DNA from: JAEXNA01 sp050486105
GTDB lineage: Bacteria > Vulcanimicrobiota > Xenobia > Xenobiales > JADMJV01
DNA: 6,343 bases
Assembly (NCBI GenBank): GCA_050486105.1
Contig: JBJHCR010000352.1
Span: forward strand, 1 to 6,343
Reading direction: 5' to 3'
In this document: positions 1-4,920 of the stretch, piece after piece
Numbering within the stretch: position 1 is the stretch's first letter
How the letters are laid out: every line of letters starts with the position of its first letter
Made by a program: the position numbers and the translations under genes
The notes under the pieces: model-generated
Databases searched by the model: none
Seen by the model: the letters and a program-made list of their open reading frames with translations, nothing else
What the model was told of the DNA's origin: nothing

Positions 1-807
1 ACCCTAGGACCACTCAAGATTTGCTGGGACGGAGAAGAACTCAGTTCCAAGCCTCGTGATGGCAACCTGCAAAATTCTCCGGTCTGGTTAGGCACGGCAA
101 ACTTGAGGTCCATAGAGGGAAAAGTTCACTGCTGGCACGAGTATCCAGAGCCCATCAAAGACAAACTCCATCGAGATCTGCCGCTTCTCTATAATGCCAA
201 ACACATGAGCCCCAAGGTCCCCGTGAGGCTGGACTATTGGTGCTCCCTGGCATGTGAGGAATTCGAAGCTTCGGCAAGCACCGAGTACATAACGAAGGTC
301 CCCCTCATGACCGCTTCGGTACAATGGCTCAAGAACAACGTGGTGGTGGCCGAGAAAGTCCTGGGGGAGTCCCCCGTAGGCTGCAGAGTGGTCCTCATAG
401 CTGACGATTTGCGCACCGACCTAAGCGGACTCAAGAGCAATCCTGAGAATTTTGATCCCCAAGAAGCACGCACCCTTTTGGAAAAAACCTGGCCTGAGCT
501 CAGAGCTAAACTCCTGCCGCTGTGCTCTCAACTCCATCTGGCTGACGGACACTTCCTAGAGATCGATCTCCAGAATATCGACCCCAAAGTGGCCTTGAAG
601 CAGAGGGTTCGCAGCGCTGTAAGTTGGGGAATTCTCGGCTCGCTCTCTGCCCTCTTCTTTCAGGCCCCCCCGGAAGCCGCCCTAGTCTTGGGCCTTCTGC
701 TCTCAGCAGGAGCGGGATTCAGTTCGCCGACCTCCTCGTCCTACGGCCGCATGTCCCGCCTGGTGAGCGAACGGGTCGAAGGCACCGAGAATTTAAAGAT
801 TTCCTAG
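1..807 (+). CDS. Unknown protein with C-terminal membrane hairpin (5' partial)
   Basis: The reading frame is open from the first base of the window, so the gene starts upstream. The TTG at 103 is the only candidate start codon noticed and has no clear ribosome binding site. The visible 268 residues are a soluble region followed by two short hydrophobic segments, about residues 206-220 and 225-240, separated by QAPPEA. A short polar tail ends ENLKIS. The hairpin suggests membrane attachment near the C-terminus. No family or catalytic motif is recognised. The soluble part has scattered Trp and Cys residues (HCWHEY, DYWCSLACEEF) but no obvious metal-binding spacing. After the TAG stop, a coding-like stretch continues in another frame up to 919, so the annotated C-terminus may be the result of a frameshift. 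Function unknown. Confidence 0.7.
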   Translation, partial: TLGPLKICWDGEELSSKPRDGNLQNSPVWLGTANLRSIEGKVHCWHEYPEPIKDKLHRDLPLLYNAKHMSPKVPVRLDYWCSLACEEFEASASTEYITKVPLMTASVQWLKNNVVVAEKVLGESPVGCRVVLIADDLRTDLSGLKSNPENFDPQEARTLLEKTWPELRAKLLPLCSQLHLADGHFLEIDLQNIDPKVALKQRVRSAVSWGILGSLSALFFQAPPEAALVLGLLLSAGAGFSSPTSSSYGRMSRLVSERVEGTENLKIS

Positions 808-919
808 GGAGCTCGAAATCCTAGCGAGACTCAAGGCGGTGATGCGTTTTGAGAGCCTCTTCGGGACTGTCGACCCGGACTTCCAGAGAGTCTCCACCCA
901 AGAAGGTGGCGGAGACTGA
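797..919 (+). other. Coding-like tail in frame 2 (frameshifted C-terminus or 25-codon ORF)
   Basis: This frame is open from 797 to a TGA at 917-919 and reads FPRELEILARLKAVMRF then about 23 more residues, which looks like real protein rather than noise. It could be the true C-terminus of the preceding gene after a one-base slip around 795-805. It could instead be a separate 25-residue ORF from the ATG at 842, which has AAGG five bases upstream. The sequence alone does not decide between these. The stop overlaps the first CTGACA repeat of the regulatory site just downstream. Confidence 0.3.
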
Positions 920-948
920 CAGGATCTGACACTCCCCCGTGATATCCT
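916..948 (+). promoter_or_regulatory. Tandem CTGACA operator plus -10 box for the nuclease gene
   Basis: CTGACA occurs at 916-921 and again at 926-931, giving a 10-bp period with 4 bp between copies. Eleven bases later is TATCCT (943-948), matching a -10 hexamer at four of six positions, including both end T residues and the A. There is no good -35 box, as expected for an activator-dependent promoter. The spacing is that of Pho boxes and other OmpR/PhoB-family sites, where direct repeats replace the -35 region. The same arrangement precedes the minus-strand gene at 1909. A start near 955 would leave about a 50-base leader before the nuclease ATG at 1004. Confidence 0.5.
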
Positions 949-951
949 GTC
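918..951 (+). terminator. Possible stem-loop terminator
   Basis: GACAGGAT (918-925) is the perfect inverse of ATCCTGTC (944-951), with an 18-base loop and TTT just after. It directly follows the TGA at 917-919, so it could end the upstream transcript. The U-tract is short and the loop large. The repeat also overlaps the operator and -10 box proposed here, so it may serve regulation rather than termination, or be coincidental. Confidence 0.25.
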
Positions 952-956
952 TTTGC

Positions 957-975
957 CCTCCCAAAATCAGGGAGG
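957..975 (+). other. Leader hairpin CCTCCC/GGGAGG upstream of the nuclease
   Basis: CCTCCC (957-962) can pair with GGGAGG (970-975) across a 7-base loop. It lies at the start of the presumed 5' leader of the nuclease mRNA and contains an SD-like GGGAGG. It is not the ribosome binding site used, since AGGAG at 989-993 is better placed, 10 bases before the ATG. A role in mRNA stability is possible but unsupported. Confidence 0.3.
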
Positions 976-1003
976 AGCAAGCCCTGTTAGGAGTCTCGAC
1001 TCG

Positions 1004-1525
1004 ATGGTGACCGTAAAGTTCTCTTCCAACTCGAAACCCTTGACGCTCCTACTCCTCTTACTCCTCTCATCGACGGCCCTGGCCGACCGAGTTCCCGCGA
1101 GCCTGGTGCGGGTGATCGACGGAGACACCATAGTCGTTCGTCTCAAAGGTTCGAAATCGACCGAAAGAGTTCGCCTGATTGGCATCGACTGTCCGGAAGC
1201 GAAAGCTGGTCGACGCCTGGAAAGGCAAGTAAAACAGCTGAAAACTTCGGAACAGAACTTCTTGAAACTAGCCCAGGCCGGAACGGCCTATGCCAAACTG
1301 GCGCTTTCTCAAGGAGAGTTAGAGCTCGAATTTGACGTTCAGAAAAGGGACCGCTATCAGAGGCTCTTGGCCTATGTTTGGGTCGGCGAAAGGCATCTCA
1401 ATCTGGAGTTGGTCGAGCAAGGCTTGGCCACGGTCTACACCGTTCCCCCCAATGTCCAATACCAAGACCAATTCCTGGAGGCCCAGCGTCGAGCCCGCAG
1501 CAAGAAGAAAGGAATGTGGAAGTAA
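1004..1525 (+). CDS. Secreted thermonuclease-family nuclease (SNase domain)
   Basis: This 173-residue protein is a calcium-dependent phosphodiesterase of the staphylococcal nuclease family, which cuts DNA and RNA. Residues 13-27 form a Leu-rich signal peptide ending ALA, with likely cleavage before Asp28, so the mature enzyme should act outside the cytoplasm. The SNase core runs from about 34 to 173. Motifs seen are DGDT (39-42) and VRLIGIDCPE (56-65), holding the equivalents of catalytic Arg35 (R57), Asp40 (D62) and Glu43 (E65). RYQRLLAYV (117-125) follows, with R120 equivalent to Arg87, and the domain ends in a typical KKKGMW. All key residues are present and the length is normal. The ATG at 1004 is chosen over the in-frame TTG at 953 because it has AGGAG at 989-993 and puts the signal peptide at the N-terminus. 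A tandem CTGACA promoter lies upstream. The gene converges on the minus-strand gene with only 6 bp between stops. Confidence 0.92.
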   Translation: MVTVKFSSNSKPLTLLLLLLLSSTALADRVPASLVRVIDGDTIVVRLKGSKSTERVRLIGIDCPEAKAGRRLERQVKQLKTSEQNFLKLAQAGTAYAKLALSQGELELEFDVQKRDRYQRLLAYVWVGERHLNLELVEQGLATVYTVPPNVQYQDQFLEAQRRARSKKKGMWK

Positions 1526-1531
1526 TTGCCT

Positions 1532-1909
1532 CTAGGCTCTGCGCTTTTTTCGCTTATTTCTGGCTTCCTTTTGGCGATTTTCGCCTAAGCGGGGGTCGGG
1601 GGGTTCGACCTTGGGCAAGCGCGTTCTGAAGGCCAGAGCCCAACCGATCTTCAGGCCTATAGCCAAAGCTCCGAACACCACCCAGCCCAGGTGGAAATAC
1701 GGAGTATGAATAAGGCTGAACCACCAAGCGCTCACTGAGTCCACCACCGCAAAACAGAAGTGCTTGGCCGAGTCCACCAGGTTGATGAAGAATTGTTCGA
1801 CCACCATGATGACGGAAAGCCCGGCCTGCATCAGCCAAACCATCACCGGAACCACCAGAAACAAGCCCAAACAACTGCAACATCCTGCATCTTCCTCTTC
1901 TTTTGCCAC
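1532..1909 (-). CDS. Small two-helix membrane protein, function unknown
   Basis: This 125-residue protein starts at a GTG (1909-1907) with a strong AAGGAGG five bases upstream. The N-terminus is acidic (MAKEEED) and is followed by a Cys cluster (C10, C11, C13) at the edge of the first hydrophobic segment, about 14-37. A semi-amphipathic stretch with paired Trp (W62, W63) leads to a second membrane helix, about 72-94. The tail, about 95-125, is strongly basic and ends in KRKKRRA. By the positive-inside rule the basic tail is probably cytoplasmic. No family is recognised. The tandem CTGACA promoter at 1943-1975 matches the one before the neighbouring nuclease gene, so the two are probably expressed together. 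An overlapping ATG-initiated frame on the same strand is a shadow. Confidence 0.75.
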   Translation of the reverse strand: MAKEEEDAGCCSCLGLFLVVPVMVWLMQAGLSVIMVVEQFFINLVDSAKHFCFAVVDSVSAWWFSLIHTPYFHLGWVVFGALAIGLKIGWALAFRTRLPKVEPPDPRLGENRQKEARNKRKKRRA

Positions 1910-1942
1910 GTCCGCCTCCTTGCATGTTCTCGATTCTCCACC

Positions 1943-1975
1943 ATTGTAACAGGCGAGGGTGTCAGAACTTGTCAG
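1943..1975 (-). promoter_or_regulatory. Tandem CTGACA operator plus -10 box for the small membrane protein
   Basis: Read on the minus strand, CTGACA (1975-1970), 4 bp, CTGACA (1965-1960), 11 bp, then TACAAT (1948-1943), five of six matches to a -10 box. The geometry is identical to the site at 916-948, including a C directly after the second repeat. The predicted start near 1936 gives a leader of roughly 27 bases before the GTG at 1909. It lies in the 114-bp gap after the hydrolase gene, so the membrane protein gene can be transcribed independently of it. Confidence 0.5.
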
Positions 1976-2023
1976 TCTTGACGCAAAAGCTTCAGCGGAT
2001 CTCTCGCCACACTCGACGTGGGG

Positions 2024-2860
2024 TCAGTAACGGATCTCGGCCGCGACTCCATAATGATCACTGGGAAACAGCCCCTCGACAGCCTCGGTGCCGAACAGCC
2101 GGCAACGCTTGACGTGACCCACTCCACTCGCCGTCGGTCGACCGACGAAGACGTAGTCGAGACGCCGGTCCGGCTCCAGGGCCGCGGCCGTATAAGGATT
2201 GCCGCGGTGCCAGGTGTAGCCCGGATGGTCAGCGTGAGCAACCTGCCAGGCGTCATAAAAGACCTGGCCCGGCACATGAGGAGCAGTCAATCCGGTGAGC
2301 AAACGGATCTCGTCCGACTGCGGAACAGCGTTGAAGTCGCCCATCAGGATCGGGGGCACCTCCGAAGGGTGGGAGGCCACGCGATCACAGATATCCCTCA
2401 CCTGCAACTGCCGGTACCCGCTCTCGAAGGGCAGATAGCTGAGGTGGGTGGAGTAGACCTCTAGGTACCCTCTCGGCCCCTCGACCCGAGCGTGAAGCAG
2501 CCTGCAGTTCCGGCTTCCGTCGTTACTGGGCACGCTGGTCAAGGGATACGATTCGCTGTGAATGATCGGCCAGCGACTGAGAATCGCGTTGCCGAAATCG
2601 AGACCGTTGATCTGGCTGGCTCCGGTGTAAACGAAGAAGTATCCTAGCTCGTCGGCAAGCTTTTCAGCCTGGCAAGCTTCGGCCTCTCGCCAAACCTCTT
2701 GCAAGCCCACCACATCCGGGTTCTGCTCGCGCAACAGCCGCACGATGCGAGGATATCGCTCTTCCCACGGACCGAATCGCCACCACAGATTCCAACTGGC
2801 CGCGGTGAGGGTCGTCTCCACCAGTTCCTGGGACCGATACCCGGGCGAGGTCTCACTCAT
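2024..2860 (-). CDS. Endonuclease/exonuclease/phosphatase (EEP) family hydrolase
   Basis: This 278-residue protein has the full motif set of the metal-dependent EEP (DNase I-like) fold. The motifs are SWNLWW (N24), VVGLQEVW (E55, metal ligand), GNAILSRWP (90-98), VYSTHLSY (H139), ILMGDFNAVP (D175, N177), RRLDYVFV (D235) and the terminal PSDHYGV (D268, H269, the catalytic pair). Family members cleave phosphodiester or phosphate bonds in DNA, RNA, lipids or small molecules, so the substrate cannot be read from the motifs. There is no signal peptide or membrane segment, which suggests a cytoplasmic location. The ATG at 2860 is preceded by AGGGGA about 9 bases upstream. The gene is intact and of normal length. 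It lies upstream of the small membrane protein gene on the same strand with a 114-bp gap. It forms the last ordinary gene before the accessory region. Confidence 0.9.
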   Translation of the reverse strand: MSETSPGYRSQELVETTLTAASWNLWWRFGPWEERYPRIVRLLREQNPDVVGLQEVWREAEACQAEKLADELGYFFVYTGASQINGLDFGNAILSRWPIIHSESYPLTSVPSNDGSRNCRLLHARVEGPRGYLEVYSTHLSYLPFESGYRQLQVRDICDRVASHPSEVPPILMGDFNAVPQSDEIRLLTGLTAPHVPGQVFYDAWQVAHADHPGYTWHRGNPYTAAALEPDRRLDYVFVGRPTASGVGHVKRCRLFGTEAVEGLFPSDHYGVAAEIRY

Positions 2861-2922
2861 AGCGCTGGTCCCCTGCTCTCGGAGTATCCCTCAATACACA
2901 GAAATTTCATCACCGAACGTTC

Positions 2923-3125
2923 TTGAGATTTGATCGAAATCTTGCCGGAGTTCTGAGAATCGCACAGCCTCCGGAGGTTGTCGGGTACCACGGGACCAGG
3001 CGGGAGTATGCCCAGAGAATATTGGATGAGGATTGCCGGCCAAGTGAAACCTGCTGGAAATGGTTGAGCCACGGCGTCACCTTTTGGCAACACGCCCCTG
3101 AGAGTGCGTTCACCTGGACCAAAGA
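2923..3125 (+). pseudogene. ADP-ribosyltransferase-like gene fragment (YHGT motif)
   Basis: The frame contains VVGYHGT (residues 19-25 from the TTG at 2923), A30-L34 of a following helix, CRPSE, then WLSHGVTFWQHAPESA (47-62). This order resembles a common bacterial family of short proteins with YHGT...RPS...WLGHGVYFW motifs, whose HGT resembles the NAD-binding histidine motif of PARP-like ADP-ribosyltransferases. The assignment is from memory of the family and is an inference. The frame runs on to a stop at 3213, but the 3' part overlaps a recombinase fragment on the other strand, so the real similarity probably ends near 3100-3130. The rest of the enzyme, including any catalytic Glu, is missing. 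No ATG or ribosome binding site is visible at the front. I read it as a truncated relic. Confidence 0.5.
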
Positions 3126-3268
3126 GGGGCACGGTCGGGTCGGCTACAAAGGACCTATCGCCGTCGTGCTTGCGAAGCCACTCACCAAGAGCTGTAACGG
3201 CCTCTTTCGTTAAGGGAGTGTACTTTTCTTTACGTCCCTTACCGCAGCAGTGCACGTACGCACCCAAC
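3097..3268 (-). pseudogene. Tyrosine recombinase (phage-type integrase) fragment
   Basis: The minus strand reads LGAYVHC then CGKGRKEKYTPLTKEAV, followed by ALGEWLRKH and, about 16 residues on, PLFGPGE. This is the beta-hairpin and helix segment of the catalytic domain of tyrosine site-specific recombinases, typically GKGRKER.TPL....V..L..WL...PLF. The piece lacks the N-terminal SAM-like domain and the active-site Arg, HxxR, His and Tyr boxes, so it cannot be functional. The similarity stops at 3268, exactly where a GTAA IS66-type end begins. At the other side it runs into the ADP-ribosyltransferase-like fragment. The frame stays open well beyond both limits, but the flanking translation shows no recombinase features. 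Confidence 0.65.
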
Positions 3269-3328
3269 GTAAGCACTGCGCTGAGGACGGGATGGTAGCC
3301 CTTTCTTTTTCGTGATAACGATCAGGCT

Positions 3329-3622
3329 ATGAGATATGGTGACAGCGAAAGACTCGAGCGGTGTGCTCTCGCGCGAGGAGCCAAAACCAGCAACTTGAGT
3401 AAGGCAGAATATTGCCATCGTCACGGATTATCGCGGAGCAGCTTGGATTGCTGGGTCCTAGAGGCTGTCAAGGAAGAACTCGCAGACTTCGAGGAGGGGT
3501 CTTTCGTTGAGGTTCAGGTGACCGACAGAGTTCCAATCAAGACTTGGCGGTAACCAGAACTCGAGGTAGAGTTGCTTCTTAGAGTTCATCTCCGGTTTTT
3601 CGGGACTGGGGTGACCAAGTAA
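3329..3622 (+). pseudogene. tnpA: IS66 tnpA-like accessory gene, interrupted by a stop
   Basis: The ATG at 3329 opens a frame with SKAEYCHRHGLSRSSL and FVEVQV, matching the helix-turn-helix and C-terminal FVEV region of IS66 TnpA proteins. A TAA at 3551-3553 breaks it after codon 74. Translation in the same frame continues with ELEVELLLRVHLRFFGTG, which resembles the normal TnpA C-terminus, to a second TAA at 3620-3622. The read-through similarity shows the first stop is a secondary mutation. In intact IS66 elements this protein is required together with TnpB and TnpC. Here it cannot act for lack of both partners. Confidence 0.65.
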
Positions 3623-3691
3623 GCATTCTCCCTTCCAGAAAGAGTTTTCGTCTGCGGTAAGCCCTTGGATATGCGTAAGTCCTTCGACAGC
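3623..3691 (+). pseudogene. tnpB: IS66 tnpB (Orf2) N-terminal fragment
   Basis: Directly after the tnpA stop, the same frame reads FSLPERVFVCGKPLDMRKSFD, matching the start of IS66 TnpB proteins (...V.V....TDMRKSFDGL). The initiator is not an ATG here; GCA-TTC sits where Met is expected. After MRKSFD the similarity ends abruptly and the frame reaches a stop at 3764. This is the 3' limit of recognisable IS66 sequence. Confidence 0.6.
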
Positions 3692-3739
3692 GGTCGCACT
3701 TCCAACCGACGACTAAATTATTTTGCACACAGAGCACTA

Positions 3740-3767
3740 TCTTCACTTCTAGCCCTTGCGCTATAGT
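3740..3767 (+). promoter_or_regulatory. Candidate promoter for the 3798 membrane protein gene
   Basis: TATAGT (3762-3767) matches a -10 box at five of six positions. A weak TCTTCA (3740-3745) sits 16 bp upstream as a possible -35. Transcription starting near 3774 would leave about 24 bases before the ATG at 3798, which argues against the in-frame TTG at 3756. The stretch 3692-3797 otherwise holds nothing recognisable. Confidence 0.4.
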
Positions 3768-3797
3768 GAAGGACATGCAAGGTTGCAAATTGGCCCT

Positions 3798-4808
3798 ATG
3801 AACGCTGAAGGACCCATAGTCGGTATCTTGTCCGACCTCGACGAGCTCGAATCAAGAAATAAGACTGCCAGTAAGCTCATGGGGAAAGCAGCGGTAGAGG
3901 ACACGGTTCGGGGGCTGTCCGCTGGATTGTTCTGTTGGGTGTTGGCTATTGTGGGGGGGCTGTTCACGTTTTTGTATATCAAGCTCTTTGGCGACGGAGA
4001 CCACTTGAACTCACCGCTCGTGACTTACGCCCTATACTTTGGCTTTGCGATGGGCCTCCTGGGCCTGATCCTGATGGTCTTTGGAAAGTTCATTTTTGAC
4101 TCGTCCCATAACGTCCCGGACCAAGAGACCCTCGACCTTGATCCGATGAACGCGCTGCTGTCTCGGAAAATCTTAAATCAACTCAAAGACTACGTACAAG
4201 GGGACACCCCGGTCCAATTCAGTTTGAATCACGGAGGCCTGAAACCCGTCTCATCCGAGGGAAGAGTCACCAACTACGAACAGCTTCCCTTAACCTTTTC
4301 AGGCACTCTCAAGAAGCAGGTTATGCTCGATCTCTCCCTGGTCTTTCGGATTAAGCGAATTCAGGAAAAGTACGCCCTCTTCAAGAGATCTGGACGAGCT
4401 TTAATCCAGTTGCCAATCTATCTGTACAGACCCAAGAATCACCAACACTTCTCCGACAGAACGCTCCCGTGGGGATCGACCAGCAGATATGATTTTTATC
4501 AGAGTTCGGTCGTCCACGTAAGGCTGGCATCCGAGACCTCTATCAGTAGGAAAGAAACCTCCGAGATCTTAGAAGAAGTCGTTCAAGAGAAACTGCGACC
4601 GGCTTTCCCCGACTGCGAATTTGAGACAAGTGTCCTCGACAATATCGCTGACATCTCGGTAACTTTTCCGACACTCTCGCAACCGGCCACGCTCAATCTG
4701 CCCTATTGGAATGCCCAAAGCGACATCAATCGAGTTCTAAAGCTAGCCGATATCCTTGCAAACTCTCGTCTTCTTCTCCATATGGAAGAGAGCCGTTCTT
4801 CGGCCTAG
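3798..4808 (+). CDS. Two-helix membrane protein, function unknown
   Basis: The protein has 336 residues from the ATG at 3798; the frame extends back to a TTG at 3756, but that start would lie within the predicted promoter. A short acidic N-terminal region with an Asp/Glu-rich patch (LSDLDELESR) precedes two membrane helices, about 40-62 and 74-98. The large C-terminal domain, about 100-336, is soluble and probably cytoplasmic if the N-terminus is inside. It has no Cys or His cluster or nucleotide-binding motif that I recognise. The ribosome binding site is weak, with AAGG about 16 bases upstream. The TAG stop at 4806-4808 contains the proposed AG core of the IS1111-type insertion, so the protein seems to have kept its full length. 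It lies between two mobile elements, so it is likely accessory cargo. Confidence 0.7.
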   Translation: MNAEGPIVGILSDLDELESRNKTASKLMGKAAVEDTVRGLSAGLFCWVLAIVGGLFTFLYIKLFGDGDHLNSPLVTYALYFGFAMGLLGLILMVFGKFIFDSSHNVPDQETLDLDPMNALLSRKILNQLKDYVQGDTPVQFSLNHGGLKPVSSEGRVTNYEQLPLTFSGTLKKQVMLDLSLVFRIKRIQEKYALFKRSGRALIQLPIYLYRPKNHQHFSDRTLPWGSTSRYDFYQSSVVHVRLASETSISRKETSEILEEVVQEKLRPAFPDCEFETSVLDNIADISVTFPTLSQPATLNLPYWNAQSDINRVLKLADILANSRLLLHMEESRSSA

Positions 4809-4813
4809 TTAAG

Positions 4814-4824
4814 ATGGACGGACC
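4814..4824 (+). repeat. Left subterminal inverted repeat of the IS1111-type element
   Basis: ATGGACGGACC is the exact reverse complement of 6327-6337. It sits 7 bases inside the inferred left end. In this group such repeats are thought to help the transposase or its RNA recognise the ends. Confidence 0.85.
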
Positions 4825-4862
4825 AACCAACTCTCTGTAAAGAAAAAACGCGGATTACCTCG

Positions 4863-4894
4863 AAGGAGGCAGAGCCGCAAGTGGCTTACGCCAC
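4863..4894 (+). other. Transposase leader: extra SD and small hairpin
   Basis: AAGGAGG (4863-4869) is a strong Shine-Dalgarno sequence too far from the transposase ATG to serve it. Eleven bases after it, GTG (4881) opens a 16-codon frame whose TGA (4929-4931) lies just inside the transposase gene. The GTG is inside a GTGGC-TTAC-GCCAC hairpin (4881-4894). The arrangement could be a leader peptide coupled to transposase translation, but no independent evidence supports its expression. Confidence 0.25.
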
Positions 4895-4920
4895 AAATCT
4901 ATACAAAGGAAGTATCCGTC

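Larger units (their letters stand above)
3269..3691 (+). mobile_element. IS66-family remnant, right-truncated
   Basis: The remnant begins with GTAAGCACTGCGC (3269-3281). IS66 terminal repeats typically start 5'-GTAA, and the first gene normally begins a short distance inside, here at 3329. It contains decayed tnpA and the front of tnpB; the large tnpC and the right terminal repeat are absent. Similarity ends near 3691, after the tnpB DMRKSFD motif. The insertion seems to have split a tyrosine recombinase gene. No 8-bp target duplication can be tested because the right end is lost. Confidence 0.6.

Noticed and set aside
953..1003. Upstream in-frame TTG start for the nuclease
   Set aside because: It would bury the signal peptide 17 residues in and lie at the predicted transcription start. 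ATG at 1004 has a good SD.
1554..1925. 123-codon minus-strand frame beginning with an ATG inside the ribosome binding region
   Set aside because: It overlaps the GTG-started membrane protein, which has a well-spaced SD and clear membrane helices. The alternative frame is Gly/Arg-rich shadow sequence.
2018..2464. 148-codon plus-strand frame
   Set aside because: It is antisense to the catalytic region of the EEP hydrolase.
2857..3276. 139-codon minus-strand frame as a complete gene
   Set aside because: Only its first 60 or so codons resemble a recombinase. The rest is the antisense of the ADP-ribosyltransferase-like fragment, so I report a pseudogene fragment.
3756..3797. Upstream in-frame TTG start for the 3798 membrane protein
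   Set aside because: It precedes the predicted -10 box at 3762-3767, and the extra residues show no gene-like features.
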